Source of the DNA: Micromonospora halotolerans
GTDB lineage: Bacteria; Actinomycetota; Actinomycetes; Mycobacteriales; Micromonosporaceae
DNA length: 64,000 nt
Assembly: GCF_032108445.1 (NCBI RefSeq)
Contig: NZ_CP134876.1
Location: 3,534,001-3,598,000, forward strand
Reading direction: 5' to 3'
Shown in pieces: positions 44,906 to 54,813 of this stretch. Below the pieces are notes generated by a model. It saw only the letters and a list, made by a program, of their open reading frames with translations. It was not told the origin of the DNA and did not search any database. Made by a program: the position numbers and the translations under genes. The stretch's first letter is position 1; each line of letters starts with the position of its first letter.

Positions 44906-46570
44906 GTGACTCCCGCAGAACTCGCCGAGGTCGTCCTCGCCGCAGCCCACGCCGTCTTCGAAGACCGGGGCCTGGACCGCTCCGCGCTGCCCGCGCAGAC
45001 CACGGTCGAGCGACCCCGCAGCCCCGAGCACGGCGACTACGCCTCGACGCTGGCGCTGCAGCTCAGCAAGAAGGTCGGCGTACCCCCGCGGGAGCTGGCC
45101 GCCGCCCTCGCCCACGAGCTGGGCAAGGCGTCCGGGATCAAGTCGGTGGAGATCGCCGGGCCGGGCTTCCTCAACATCCGGCTCGACGCGGCCGCCGCCG
45201 GCCAGCTCGCCCGGGTCATCGTCGAGGCCGGCCCGGCGTACGGCCGCAGCGACACCCTGGCCGGCCAGCGGATCAACCTGGAGTTCGTCTCGGCGAACCC
45301 GACCGGCCCGGTGCACATCGGCGGGGTCCGCTGGGCGGCCGTCGGCGACGCGCTCAGCCGGCTGCTCCGCGCCACCGGCGCCGACGTGGGCACCGAGTAC
45401 TACTTCAACGACGCCGGCTCCCAGATCGACCGGTTCGCCCGCTCGCTGCTCGCCGCCGCGCAGGGCCAGCCGGCCCCGGAGGACGGCTACGGCGGCGCGT
45501 ACATCGCGGAGATCGCCGCCGAGGTGGTGAAGCGCCGGCCCGAGGTGCTGGACCTGGCCGAGGACGCCGCCCAGGAGGTGTTCCGGGTCGAGGGCGTCCA
45601 GCTGATGTTCGCCGAGATCAAGTCGTCCCTGCGCGACTTCGGCGTGGAGTTCGACACCTACTTCAACGAGAAGGACCTGCACGACCGGGGCGAGCTGGAC
45701 AAGGCGCTCGACCGGCTGCGTGAGCAGGGTCACCTCTACGAGTCCGAGGGCGCCACCTGGCTGCGCACCACCGACTTCGGCGACGACAAGGACCGGGTGC
45801 TGCGCAAGTCGAACGGCGAGTGGACCTACTTCGCCGCGGACTGCGCCTACTACCTGGACAAGCGCGAGCGCGGCTTCGAGCGCGTGGTGATCATGCTGGG
45901 CGCCGACCACCACGGCTACATCGGCCGGATGAAGGCCATGGCCGCCTGCTTCGGCGACGACCCGGACCGCAACCTGGAGATCCTCATCGGCCAGCTGGTC
46001 AACCTGCTCCGCGACGGCGCCCCGGTGCGGATGAGCAAGCGGGCCGGCACGGTGGTCACCCTGGAGGACCTGGTCGACGCGATCGGCGTGGACGCCTCCC
46101 GCTACGCGCTGGCCCGCTACTCCAGCGACTCGCCGATCGACATCGACGTCGAGCTGTGGACCCGGGCGACCCGCGACAACCCGGTCTACTACGTGCAGTA
46201 CGTCGCCGCCCGCACGGCCAGCGTCGGTCGCAACGCCGCCGAGGTCGGGCTGACCCGGGGCGAGGCCGACGGCTTCCACGCCGAGCTGCTCTCCCACGAG
46301 AAGGAGAACGAGTTACTCAAGGCCCTCGCCGAGTTCCCCGCCGTGGTCTCCTCGGCGGCCGAACTGCGCGGTCCGCACCTGGTGGCCCGCTACCTGGAGC
46401 GGCTGGCCGGCGCCTACCACCGGTTCTACGACAACTGCCGGATCCTGCCGCGCGGCGACGAGGAGACCACCGACCTGCACCGGGCCCGGCTCTGGCTCAA
46501 CGACGCCACCCGGGTGGTCATCGCCAACGGCCTGCGCCTGCTGGGCGTCTCGGCCCCGGAGCGGATGTAA
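44906..46570 (+). CDS. argS: arginyl-tRNA synthetase
   Basis: A 554-residue class Ia synthetase charging tRNA-Arg. It has the N-terminal ArgRS additional domain, the HIGH-type motif as PVHIGG within [14 protein letters not shown], the MSKR form of KMSKS and the C-terminal DALR anticodon-binding domain ending [13 protein letters not shown]. The GTG at 44906 is six bases after TAACAT (44894-44899), so the operon mRNA starts leaderless. Its TAA overlaps the lysA ATG. A tRNA-Arg gene lies 2.5 kb upstream. Confidence 0.97.
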   Translation: MTPAELAEVVLAAAHAVFEDRGLDRSALPAQTTVERPRSPEHGDYASTLALQLSKKVGVPPRELAAALAHELGKASGIKSVEIAGPGFLNIRLDAAAAGQLARVIVEAGPAYGRSDTLAGQRINLEFVSANPTGPVHIGGVRWAAVGDALSRLLRATGADVGTEYYFNDAGSQIDRFARSLLAAAQGQPAPEDGYGGAYIAEIAAEVVKRRPEVLDLAEDAAQEVFRVEGVQLMFAEIKSSLRDFGVEFDTYFNEKDLHDRGELDKALDRLREQGHLYESEGATWLRTTDFGDDKDRVLRKSNGEWTYFAADCAYYLDKRERGFERVVIMLGADHHGYIGRMKAMAACFGDDPDRNLEILIGQLVNLLRDGAPVRMSKRAGTVVTLEDLVDAIGVDASRYALARYSSDSPIDIDVELWTRATRDNPVYYVQYVAARTASVGRNAAEVGLTRGEADGFHAELLSHEKENELLKALAEFPAVVSSAAELRGPHLVARYLERLAGAYHRFYDNCRILPRGDEETTDLHRARLWLNDATRVVIANGLRLLGVSAPERM

Positions 46571-47955
46571 TGCGGGCGCACGAGGCCGGTGCCCTGCACG
46601 GCGACATCGGCAACCGGGGTCCGGCCTGGCTGCGTCCGCCGGTCGACGTCAACGAGCTGGTCCCGCAGCTGTGGCCGCGCAACGTGGCGCGCGGCGCGGG
46701 CGGCGCCCTGACGGTCGCGGGCCTGGACGTCCGCGACCTGGCCGCCGAGTTCGGCACCCCGGTGTACGTGCTGGACGAGGACGACCTGCGCACGCGCAGC
46801 CGCGAGTTCCGGGACGCCTTCCCGGACGCCGACGTCTACTACGCCGGCAAGGCGTTCCTCTGCCGGGCGGTGGTCCGGATGATCGCCGAGGAGGGCCTGT
46901 TCCTCGACGTCTGCACGGGGGGCGAGCTGGCCACGGCGCTGTCGGCCGGCATGGAGCCCGCGCGGATCGGCTTCCACGGCAACAACAAGTCCGTGGCCGA
47001 GCTGACCCGGGCCGTGGACGCCGGGGTGGGCCGGATCATCGTCGACTCGTTCGCCGAGATCGACCGGCTCACCGCGATCGCCCGCGAGCGCGGGGTGCGG
47101 CCGAGGGTGCTGGTCCGGGTGACCGTCGGCGTGGAGGCGCACACCCACGAGTTCATCGCCACCGCGCACGAGGACCAGAAGTTCGGCTTCTCCCTCGCGG
47201 GCGGCGCGGCCGCGGCGGCCGCCTTCAAGATCCTCGACGAGGACGTGCTGGAGCTGCGCGGGCTGCACTCCCACATCGGCTCGCAGATCTTCGACGCCAG
47301 CGGCTTCGAGGTGTCCGCCCGCCGGGTGCTGGCCCTCCAGGCGCAGATCCGCGACGCCCGCGGGGTCGAGCTGCCCGAGCTGGACCTGGGTGGCGGCTTC
47401 GGCATCGCGTACACGACGCAGGACGACCCGGCCGCGCCGCACGAGCTGGCCAAGCGGCTTCGCAAGATCGTCGACGGGGAGTGCGCGGCGGAGAACCTGG
47501 CCGTGCCGCACCTGTCCATCGAGCCGGGCCGGGCCATCGTCGGGCCCGCCGTGTTCACCCTCTACGAGGTGGGCACGGTCAAGGACGTGGACGGGATCCG
47601 CACCTACGTGAGCGTCGACGGGGGGATGAGCGACAACATCCGCACCGCGCTCTACGACGCGTCCTACTCGGCGACGGTGGCCAACCGGGCCTCGGCCGCC
47701 GAGCCGATGCTCGCCCGCGTGGTGGGAAAGCACTGTGAGTCCGGGGACATCGTGGTGAAGGATGAATTCCTGCCCGCCGACGTGCAGCCCGGAGATCTTG
47801 TCGCGGTGCCCGGCACCGGGGCGTACTGCCGGAGCATGGCCAGCAACTACAACCATGTCCCGCGGCCCCCGGTCGTCGCCGTCCGCGACGGTCGAGCCCG
47901 GCTGATCGTCCGCCGGGAGACCGAAGACGACCTGCTCGCATTGGATGTGGGATGA
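46570..47955 (+). CDS. lysA: diaminopimelate decarboxylase
   Basis: A 461-residue PLP enzyme for the last step of lysine synthesis. Seen are the Schiff-base lysine in YYAGKAFLC, HSHIGSQI, the phosphate-binding DLGGGFG, EPGRAIVGPA, and the substrate loop CESGDI with its conserved Cys. The start overlaps argS by one base (TAATG) and the end overlaps hom by ATGA, so translation is coupled through the operon. Confidence 0.97.
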   Translation: MRAHEAGALHGDIGNRGPAWLRPPVDVNELVPQLWPRNVARGAGGALTVAGLDVRDLAAEFGTPVYVLDEDDLRTRSREFRDAFPDADVYYAGKAFLCRAVVRMIAEEGLFLDVCTGGELATALSAGMEPARIGFHGNNKSVAELTRAVDAGVGRIIVDSFAEIDRLTAIARERGVRPRVLVRVTVGVEAHTHEFIATAHEDQKFGFSLAGGAAAAAAFKILDEDVLELRGLHSHIGSQIFDASGFEVSARRVLALQAQIRDARGVELPELDLGGGFGIAYTTQDDPAAPHELAKRLRKIVDGECAAENLAVPHLSIEPGRAIVGPAVFTLYEVGTVKDVDGIRTYVSVDGGMSDNIRTALYDASYSATVANRASAAEPMLARVVGKHCESGDIVVKDEFLPADVQPGDLVAVPGTGAYCRSMASNYNHVPRPPVVAVRDGRARLIVRRETEDDLLALDVG

Positions 47956-49262
47956 CCTCACCCGTTCGCTTGGCGCTGCTCGGCTGCGGCACGGTCGGCA
48001 GCGACGTGGTGCGGCTGCTGCACGAGCAGTCGGCCGACCTCGCCGCCCGGATCGGCGCCCCGCTGGAGATCGCCGGCATCGCCGTCCGCCGGCTCGGCCG
48101 GGACCGCGGCAACCTGCCGGTCGACCCCGCCCTGTTCACCACCGACCCGCTCGGCCTGATCAAGCGGGACGACGTGGACGTCGTGGTCGAGGTCGTCGGC
48201 GGGATCGAGCCGGCCCGCACCTGGCTGGTCGAGGCGCTGCGCGCCGGCAAGAGCGTGGTCACCGCCAACAAGGCGCTGCTCGCCGAGGACGGCGCGACGC
48301 TGCACGACGCGGCCGCCGAGGGCGGCGCGGACCTCTACTACGAGGCCAGCGTCGCCGGGGCCATCCCGCTGCTGCGCCCGCTGCGCGAGTCGCTGCACGG
48401 CGACCGGATCAACCGGGTCACCGGCATCGTCAACGGCACCACCAACTTCATCCTCTCCGCCATGGACGCCACCGGCGCGGGCTTCGCGGAGGCCCTGGAG
48501 GAGGCCACCGAACTGGGGTACGCGGAGGCCGACCCAACGGCCGACGTGGAGGGCTTCGACGCCGCGGCGAAGGCCGCCATCCTGGCCTCGCTGGCGTTCC
48601 ACACCCGGGTCACCGCCGCCGACGTGCACCGGGAGGGCATCACCGAGGTGACCGCCGCCGACGTGGCCAGCGCCAGGGCCATGGGCTGCACCATCAAGCT
48701 GCTCTGCATCGCGGCCCGGGGCGTCGACGCGGCCGGGCGCGAGACGGTCAGCGTCCGGGTGCACCCGGCCATGATCCCGCTGACCCACCCCCTCGCGGGC
48801 GTCGGCGACGCGTTCAACGCGGTGTTCGTCGAGGCCGAGGCGGCCGGGCAGCTCATGTTCTACGGCCGGGGCGCGGGCGGCGCGCCGACCGCCAGCGCGG
48901 TCCTCGGCGACGTGGTGGCGGTGGCCCGCAACCGCCTCGCCGGGGTGCACGCGGCCAGCGAGTCGGCGTACGCGGACCTGCTGGTCCGGCCGATGGGTGA
49001 GGCGCTCACCCGCTACCACATCAGCCTGGACGTGGCCGACCGCCCGGGTGTCCTGGAGGCGGTGGCGGGCGTCTTCGCCCGGCACGAGGTCTCCATCGCC
49101 ACCGTGCGGCAGGGCCCGGCCGGCGGCGGCCCCGACGCCGAGCTGGTCATCGTCACCCACGTGGCGCCGGACGCCGCGCTCGCCGCCACCGTGGGCGAGC
49201 TGCGCGGGCTGGACATCGTCCGCTCGGTGACGAGCGTGCTGCGGGTCGAGGGCGGGGCGTAG
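47952..49262 (+). CDS. hom: homoserine dehydrogenase
   Basis: A 436-residue enzyme reducing aspartate semialdehyde to homoserine. N-terminal NAD(P) motif LLGCGTVGSDVV, catalytic core with TANKALLAEDG, GIVNGTTNFILS and DVEGFDAAAKA, and a C-terminal ACT domain (about 350-430, HISLDVADRPGVLEAVAGVF) for feedback by threonine. Third gene of the argS-lysA-hom-thrC run. Confidence 0.97.
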   Translation: MTSPVRLALLGCGTVGSDVVRLLHEQSADLAARIGAPLEIAGIAVRRLGRDRGNLPVDPALFTTDPLGLIKRDDVDVVVEVVGGIEPARTWLVEALRAGKSVVTANKALLAEDGATLHDAAAEGGADLYYEASVAGAIPLLRPLRESLHGDRINRVTGIVNGTTNFILSAMDATGAGFAEALEEATELGYAEADPTADVEGFDAAAKAAILASLAFHTRVTAADVHREGITEVTAADVASARAMGCTIKLLCIAARGVDAAGRETVSVRVHPAMIPLTHPLAGVGDAFNAVFVEAEAAGQLMFYGRGAGGAPTASAVLGDVVAVARNRLAGVHAASESAYADLLVRPMGEALTRYHISLDVADRPGVLEAVAGVFARHEVSIATVRQGPAGGGPDAELVIVTHVAPDAALAATVGELRGLDIVRSVTSVLRVEGGA

Positions 49263-49376
49263 CCGACCGTCCCGCCTGATGGTTATCCAAGGGTGTGCCG
49301 GCGGCCGGTCCGGGAGGCTGGTCCACGCTGGTAGGGGCCCCGCGGCGATCGGGGCGGCAGAGGCGAGGAGCACGAC

Positions 49377-50426
49377 ATGTGGCGGGGTCTGATCGAGGCG
49401 TACCGCGACCGGCTGCCGGTCACCGGCGCCACTCCCGTCGTCACCCTGCACGAGGGGAACACGCCGCTGCTGCCGGCGCCGGTGCTCTCCGCCCGGGTGG
49501 GCGCCGACGTGTGGCTCAAGGTCGAGGGGGCGAACCCGACCGGCTCGTTCAAGGACCGGGGCATGACCGTCGCCGTCTCCAAGGCCGTCGAGGCCGGTGA
49601 CAAGGCGATCATCTGCGCCTCCACGGGCAACACCAGCGCCTCCGCCGCCGCGTACGCGGCCCGCGCCGGGATCACCTGCGCGGTGCTCGTGCCCCAGGGC
49701 AAGATCGCGCTGGGCAAGCTGGCCCAGGCGCTGGTGCACGGCGCCAAGCTGCTCCAGGTGCAGGGCAACTTCGACGACTGCCTGGCGCTCGCCGGCAAGC
49801 TCGCCCAGGACTACCCGGTCGCGCTTGTCAACTCGGTCAACATCGACCGCCTGCACGGGCAGAAGACCGCCGCGTTCGAGATCGTCGAGGCGCTCGGCGA
49901 CGTGCCCGACATCCACTGCCTGCCGGTGGGCAACGCCGGCAACATCTCCGCCTACTGGATGGGCTACTCCGAGGACCTGCGCGACGGCAACGCCACGAAG
50001 GCCCCGAAGATGTACGGCTTCCAGGCGGCCGGCGCGGCGCCGATCGTCACCGGGCAGGTGGTGCCGGAGCCGTCCACCATCGCCACCGCCATCCGGATCG
50101 GCAACCCGGCGAGCTGGACCAAGGCGATCGACGCCCGGGAGGCGTCCGAGGGGCTGATCTCGGCGGTCACCGACCGGGAGATCCTCTCCGCGTACCGGCT
50201 GCTGGCCCGCGAGGTCGGGGCCTTCGTCGAGCTGGGCAGCGCGGCCAGTGTGGCCGGTCTGCTCCAGCAGGCCGCCGCCGGTCGGGTGCCGGCGGGCGCC
50301 ACCGTGGTCTGCACGGTGACCGGCCACGGTCTCAAGGACCCCGAGTGGGCCATCTCCACGGCCCCCGCCCCGCTGACGATCGCCAACGACGCCCTCGCCG
50401 CGGCCCGCTCCCTCGACCTGGTCTGA
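49377..50426 (+). CDS. thrC: threonine synthase
   Basis: A 349-residue PLP lyase converting O-phosphohomoserine to threonine. The Schiff-base lysine is in [11 protein letters not shown] (about 53-63), the phosphate cup in [13 protein letters not shown]. It is the short class typical of actinobacteria. GAGGAG precedes the ATG. A 114-bp gap separates it from hom, in which I see no riboswitch or attenuator. Confidence 0.96.
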   Translation: MWRGLIEAYRDRLPVTGATPVVTLHEGNTPLLPAPVLSARVGADVWLKVEGANPTGSFKDRGMTVAVSKAVEAGDKAIICASTGNTSASAAAYAARAGITCAVLVPQGKIALGKLAQALVHGAKLLQVQGNFDDCLALAGKLAQDYPVALVNSVNIDRLHGQKTAAFEIVEALGDVPDIHCLPVGNAGNISAYWMGYSEDLRDGNATKAPKMYGFQAAGAAPIVTGQVVPEPSTIATAIRIGNPASWTKAIDAREASEGLISAVTDREILSAYRLLAREVGAFVELGSAASVAGLLQQAAAGRVPAGATVVCTVTGHGLKDPEWAISTAPAPLTIANDALAAARSLDLV

Positions 50427-50547
50427 CCGGCCCGCAGCGGCCGGAGCGGGCGGCGTCACGCCGGCCGGGGCCAGTGGGTTCGAGCGTGATCGCGTGCGGC
50501 AGACTCATCCCACCCCGTACACCCCTTTCCAGGAGTGCGTAACGCCC

Positions 50548-53500
50548 ATGTCGCTGCTCGCCAGATTCAGTCTCGCCAACCGGGGCCTGATCGCCCTCAT
50601 CGCGCTGGTGACCACGGCGTTCGGGGCGTTCGCCGTGCCGTCGCTGAAGCAGCAGCTGCTGCCGTCGCTGGAGTTCCCCGCCGCGTTCATCGTGGCGCCG
50701 TACCCGGGCGCCGCGCCGGAGATCGTCGAGTCCCAGGTCGCCGAGCCGATCGAGAACAGCCTCCAGGGCATCCCGGGGCTGGAGAAGGTCACCTCCACCT
50801 CGCGCGAGGGCTCCGCCACTGTCCAGGTGCAGTACGAGTTCGGCACCGACCTCGACGACGTGGTCAACAAGATGCAGACCGCGCTGAGCCGCATCGACGC
50901 CCAGCTCCCCGAGGGCGTCGACCCGCAGGTGATCGCCGGCAGCACCGACGACCTGCCGGCCGTGGTGGTCGCCGCGACCGGCGGCGCCGACGAGCAGGCC
51001 CTGGCCGAGAAGCTGCGCGCCACCGTCGTACCCGAGCTGGAGGGCCTGGACGGGGTCCGCACGGTCGACGTGACGGGCGCCCGCGACCAGGTCGTGACGA
51101 TCGTTCCCGACCCGGCGAAGCTGGCCGCGGCCCGGCTGGCCCCGACCGCGATCGCCCAGGCGCTGAAGACCAACGGCGTGGCGCTGCCGGCCGGCGCGGT
51201 GATCGACGGCGGCCGCTCGCTGCCGGTGCAGGTCGGCACCCCGATCCGCAGCGTCGACGACCTGCGCGGGATCGTGCTCAGCACCGCCCCCGCCGCCCCG
51301 GTGAGCCTCGGGGACGTGGCCCGGGTGGAGCAGCAGCTCGCCCCGGCCACCGGCTTCACCCGCACCAACGGCAAGCCCAGCCTCGGCATCGCCGTCACGG
51401 CCTCGCCCGACGGCAACGCGGTGGCCATCTCACACGACATCCGGGACCGCCTGGACGAGCTCGAGGCGGCCTCCGGCGCCGACCTGACCGTGGTCTTCGA
51501 CCAGGCCCCGTTCGTCGAGCGGTCCATCGAGAGCCTCACCACCGAGGGCCTGCTCGGCCTGCTCATGGCCGTCGTGGTGATCCTGGTCTTCCTGCTCTCG
51601 GTCCGCTCCACCGTGGTCACGGCGGTGTCCATCCCGCTGTCGGTGCTGGTCGCGCTGATCGTGCTGTGGGCCGGCGACTACTCGCTGAACCTGCTCACCC
51701 TCGGCGCACTGACCATCGCCGTCGGCCGGGTGGTCGACGACTCGATCGTGGTGCTGGAGAACATCAAGCGACACCTGGAGTACGGCGAGCCGAAGCGGGA
51801 CGCCATCCTGGCCGCGGTCCGCGAGGTGGCCGGCGCGGTGACCGCCTCGACCCTCACCACGGTCGCCGTCTTCGCGCCGATCGCCCTGGTGGGCGGCTTC
51901 GTGGGGCAGCTCTTCGCGCCGTTCGCGATCACCGTGACGGTGGCCCTGCTCGCCTCACTGCTGGTCTCGCTGACCGTGATCCCGGTGCTGGCGTACTGGT
52001 TCCTCAAGCCGCCGCGCGGCGGGGCCGACGAGGCCGCCGCCCGGCGCGCCGCCGCCGAGAAGGAGCTGCGCAGCCCGTTGCAGCGGGGCTACCTGCCGGT
52101 GATCGGCTTCGCCACCCGATCCCGCGGCACCCGCTGGGCGACCGTGGCGCTCGGCCTGCTGGTGCTCTTCGGCACGTTCGGCCTGGCCCAGAAGCTGGAG
52201 ACCAACTTCCTCGACGACTCCGGCCAGGACACCCTGGCCATCCAGCAGGAGCTGCCGGCGGGCACCGGGCTGACCGGCACCGACCAGGCCGCCGCCCGGG
52301 TGGAGGAGATCCTTCGGCGCACGCCGGGGGTGGAGACGTACCAGGTCAGCGCGGGCGGCGGCGACAACCCGTGGGCCGGCGGCGGTAACGACACCGCCTC
52401 CTGGTCGCTGGCGCTCAGCGACGACACCGACGCGGCCGAGGTCCGGGAGAAGCTGCGCACGGAGTTCGACCGGCTCGGCCCGGAGGCCGGTGAGCTGACC
52501 TTCGGCGGTGGGCAGAACGCCAGCGCCAACCAGCTCGAGGTGGTCGTGCAGGCCGCTGACCAGGACACGCTGACCCGGGCCGCCGAGGCCGTCCGGAGCG
52601 CGATGGCCGGCACGGCGGGCGTCGAGGACGTCACCACCGGCCTGGCCACCCGGGTGCCCCGCGTGGAGGTGACCGTCGACCGGGTCGCCGCGGCGCGCGC
52701 CGGGCTGACCGAGGCGGCGGTGGGTCAGGTCGTCGCGCAGGCGTACCGGGGGGCGCCGCTCGGCCAGGTCACCCTGGACGGCACCCCGCAGGACGTGGTG
52801 CTGAGCACCGGGGCCCGGCCGCCGCTGAGCGTGGCCGAGCTGCGGGCGCTGCCGGTCGGCCCGGTGAAGCTGGACGACATCGCCGACGTCAACCAGGTCG
52901 AGGGCCCGCAGCAGGTGACCCGGATCGACGGCGAGCGGAGCGTGTCGGTGACCGGCACGGCGACCGGCTCGAACCTCGGCGCCACCACCCAGGAGCTGCA
53001 GAAGAAGCTGGACGCGCTGGACGTGCCGGGTGCGACGTTCGTCATCGGCGGCGTCAGCGCGGACCAGGCCGACGCCTTCGCCGACCTGGGGCTGGCCGTG
53101 CTGGCCGCGATCGCGATCGTCTTCCTGATCATGGTGGGCACGTTCCGCAGCCTGACCCAGGCGCTGATCCTGCTGATCTCCGTGCCGTTCGCGGCGACCG
53201 GCGCGATCGGCCTGCTGCTGCTCACCGGCACCCCGCTGGGCGTGCCGGCGCTGATCGGCGTACTCATGCTGGTCGGCATCGTGGTGACCAACGCGATCGT
53301 GCTGCTCGACCTGATCAACCAGTACCGGGGGCAGGGCATGGGCGTGACCGAGGCGGTGGTCGAGGGCGGCCGGCGCCGGCTGCGACCGATCCTGATGACC
53401 GCGGTCGCCACCGTGTTCGCGCTGCTGCCGATGGCGTTCGGCCTGACCGGTGAGGGTGGCTTCATCTCCAAGCCGCTGGCCGTCGTGGTGATCGGTGGTC

Positions 53501-53811
53501 TGCTCAGCTCGACGCTGCTCACGTTGATCCTGGTGCCGACCCTCTACACGATGGTGGAGCGCACCAAGGAGTCCTTCCGCGAGCGCCGGGCCCGCCGGCG
53601 GGGCACGCCGGCGCCCGCCGAAGCGCCGGCACCGGCGCCGGGGCCCGTCCCGGTGACCGTCGGGGGCGGAGCGGGCCGGGCCGAGGCCGCCGGCCCGGTC
53701 GCCGAGCCGCCGGCCCGCCCGGCGCCGTCGGCCGCGCTGGTCGACGGTACGGACCAGTTCGAGGTGCTGCGCCTACCGAAGAGCCGCCGGTCCCCGCTGC
53801 CGCCGGAGTAA
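50548..53811 (+). CDS. RND-family efflux transporter (AcrB/HAE1 type)
   Basis: A 1087-residue resistance-nodulation-division pump with twelve predicted helices and two large external loops. The helix-4 relay motif is VGRVVDDSIVVLENIKRHLEYG and helix 10-12 motifs such as VGIVVTNAIVLLDLINQYR are intact. The extended Ala/Pro-rich C-terminal tail (about 1030-1087) is additional. In a Gram-positive there is no TolC partner, so it acts on membrane-side substrates alone or with unknown partners. The ATG at 50548 has AGGAGTG ahead; the upstream frame to 50494 is not needed. A strong terminator follows. Confidence 0.93.
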   Translation: MSLLARFSLANRGLIALIALVTTAFGAFAVPSLKQQLLPSLEFPAAFIVAPYPGAAPEIVESQVAEPIENSLQGIPGLEKVTSTSREGSATVQVQYEFGTDLDDVVNKMQTALSRIDAQLPEGVDPQVIAGSTDDLPAVVVAATGGADEQALAEKLRATVVPELEGLDGVRTVDVTGARDQVVTIVPDPAKLAAARLAPTAIAQALKTNGVALPAGAVIDGGRSLPVQVGTPIRSVDDLRGIVLSTAPAAPVSLGDVARVEQQLAPATGFTRTNGKPSLGIAVTASPDGNAVAISHDIRDRLDELEAASGADLTVVFDQAPFVERSIESLTTEGLLGLLMAVVVILVFLLSVRSTVVTAVSIPLSVLVALIVLWAGDYSLNLLTLGALTIAVGRVVDDSIVVLENIKRHLEYGEPKRDAILAAVREVAGAVTASTLTTVAVFAPIALVGGFVGQLFAPFAITVTVALLASLLVSLTVIPVLAYWFLKPPRGGADEAAARRAAAEKELRSPLQRGYLPVIGFATRSRGTRWATVALGLLVLFGTFGLAQKLETNFLDDSGQDTLAIQQELPAGTGLTGTDQAAARVEEILRRTPGVETYQVSAGGGDNPWAGGGNDTASWSLALSDDTDAAEVREKLRTEFDRLGPEAGELTFGGGQNASANQLEVVVQAADQDTLTRAAEAVRSAMAGTAGVEDVTTGLATRVPRVEVTVDRVAAARAGLTEAAVGQVVAQAYRGAPLGQVTLDGTPQDVVLSTGARPPLSVAELRALPVGPVKLDDIADVNQVEGPQQVTRIDGERSVSVTGTATGSNLGATTQELQKKLDALDVPGATFVIGGVSADQADAFADLGLAVLAAIAIVFLIMVGTFRSLTQALILLISVPFAATGAIGLLLLTGTPLGVPALIGVLMLVGIVVTNAIVLLDLINQYRGQGMGVTEAVVEGGRRRLRPILMTAVATVFALLPMAFGLTGEGGFISKPLAVVVIGGLLSSTLLTLILVPTLYTMVERTKESFRERRARRRGTPAPAEAPAPAPGPVPVTVGGGAGRAEAAGPVAEPPARPAPSAALVDGTDQFEVLRLPKSRRSPLPPE

Positions 53812-53826
53812 CCGCCGGAGTCCCGA

Positions 53827-53864
53827 GAGAGGTGGCCGTCCCCCGCCGGGGGCGGCCACCTCTC
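53827..53864 (+). terminator. strong intrinsic terminator after the RND gene
   Basis: GAGAGGTGGCCG and its complement form a 12-bp stem, extended by CCCCC/GGGGG around GCC, and followed by CCTTTC. Confidence 0.9.
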
Positions 53865-53904
53865 CCTTTCGGGGGACAGTGGAAACCATCTCGCGGGCGG
53901 TACG

Positions 53905-54804
53905 GTGAGTGAGCCGAGACTCACGGTGGGTGCCGGCCCGTCCCGCCGTGCCGGGGCGGCCGGCCGGACCGGGAGCGGGGCGATGGCGGACGGCGTGGCC
54001 CGGTGGGGCAGGCGCAGGGTGCTGCGCCGCACCGCGCTGCTGGCCGGGGGCGCCGCGCTGGGTGTCGCCGGGACCGCGCAGATCACCTGGATCGCCGACC
54101 GCCGGCTCCCGCTCGCCGGCGGACCGGCCAGCGCCACCCTGGGCAGCCGCTACCAGCAGGTGGGCGGCGGCGGGGTCGAGGTCGTCTGGGCGGTCCGCAC
54201 CGGCGACCCGCTGGTCGCGCTGACGTTCGACGACGGGCCGCAGCCACAGTGGACCCCGATGGTGCTGGACACCCTGGCCGAGCACCGGGTGCCGGCCACC
54301 TTCTTCCTGGTCGGGGAGCGGGCCCGCCGGCACGCCGCGCTGGTCCGCGACCGGCTGGGTGGGCACGAGGTGGGCAACCACAGCTGGGCGCATCACGACC
54401 TGGCCCGGATGGACGCCCACACCGCGTACGACGACCTGCGCCGCAGCCATGAGGCGATCGCGGCGGCCACCGGGGTGGCGCCCCGGCTGCTCCGCCCGCC
54501 CTGGGGGCACCTGGGCGGCGCGGTGCTCCACGCCGCCGCCCGGCTCAACTACCGGCTGGTCCTCTGGACGCTGCAGATGGTCGAGGCGGAATACCCGCAC
54601 GACCCGGCCGGGCACGCCCGGCGGATCGTGGCCGACGTGCGGCCGGGCACCATCCTGCTCGGTCACGACGTCGGCCCCGAGCGGCGGCTCGTCGCGCTCG
54701 GCGGCCTGCCCGACATGATCACCGGACTGCGCGCCCGCGGCTACACCTTCGTCACCGTCTCCGAACTGCTCCGCCGCGCGACCGTCCTGGGAGCGGCCCG
54801 ATAG
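53905..54804 (+). CDS. polysaccharide deacetylase (NodB/CE4 family)
   Basis: A protein of up to 299 residues. An Arg-rich N terminus followed by a hydrophobic helix (RRRVLRRTALLAGGAALGVAG) resembles a Tat signal or an anchor. CE4 motifs are complete: LTFDDGP, HEVGNHSWAHHDL with the metal His pair, LRPPWGH, and the late VRPGTILLGHD. It would remove acetyl groups from peptidoglycan or another cell-wall glycan. Start at GTG 53905 is uncertain; ATG 53983 behind GGGAGCGGGG is a good alternative. The stop overlaps the -10 box of the next gene. Confidence 0.88.
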   Translation: MSEPRLTVGAGPSRRAGAAGRTGSGAMADGVARWGRRRVLRRTALLAGGAALGVAGTAQITWIADRRLPLAGGPASATLGSRYQQVGGGGVEVVWAVRTGDPLVALTFDDGPQPQWTPMVLDTLAEHRVPATFFLVGERARRHAALVRDRLGGHEVGNHSWAHHDLARMDAHTAYDDLRRSHEAIAAATGVAPRLLRPPWGHLGGAVLHAAARLNYRLVLWTLQMVEAEYPHDPAGHARRIVADVRPGTILLGHDVGPERRLVALGGLPDMITGLRARGYTFVTVSELLRRATVLGAAR

Positions 54805-54813
54805 GGTTCCGGC

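Noticed and set aside
49263..49376. Possible riboswitch or attenuator between hom and thrC
   Set aside because: No leader peptide with threonine codons, no strong terminator hairpin and no known aptamer pattern seen.
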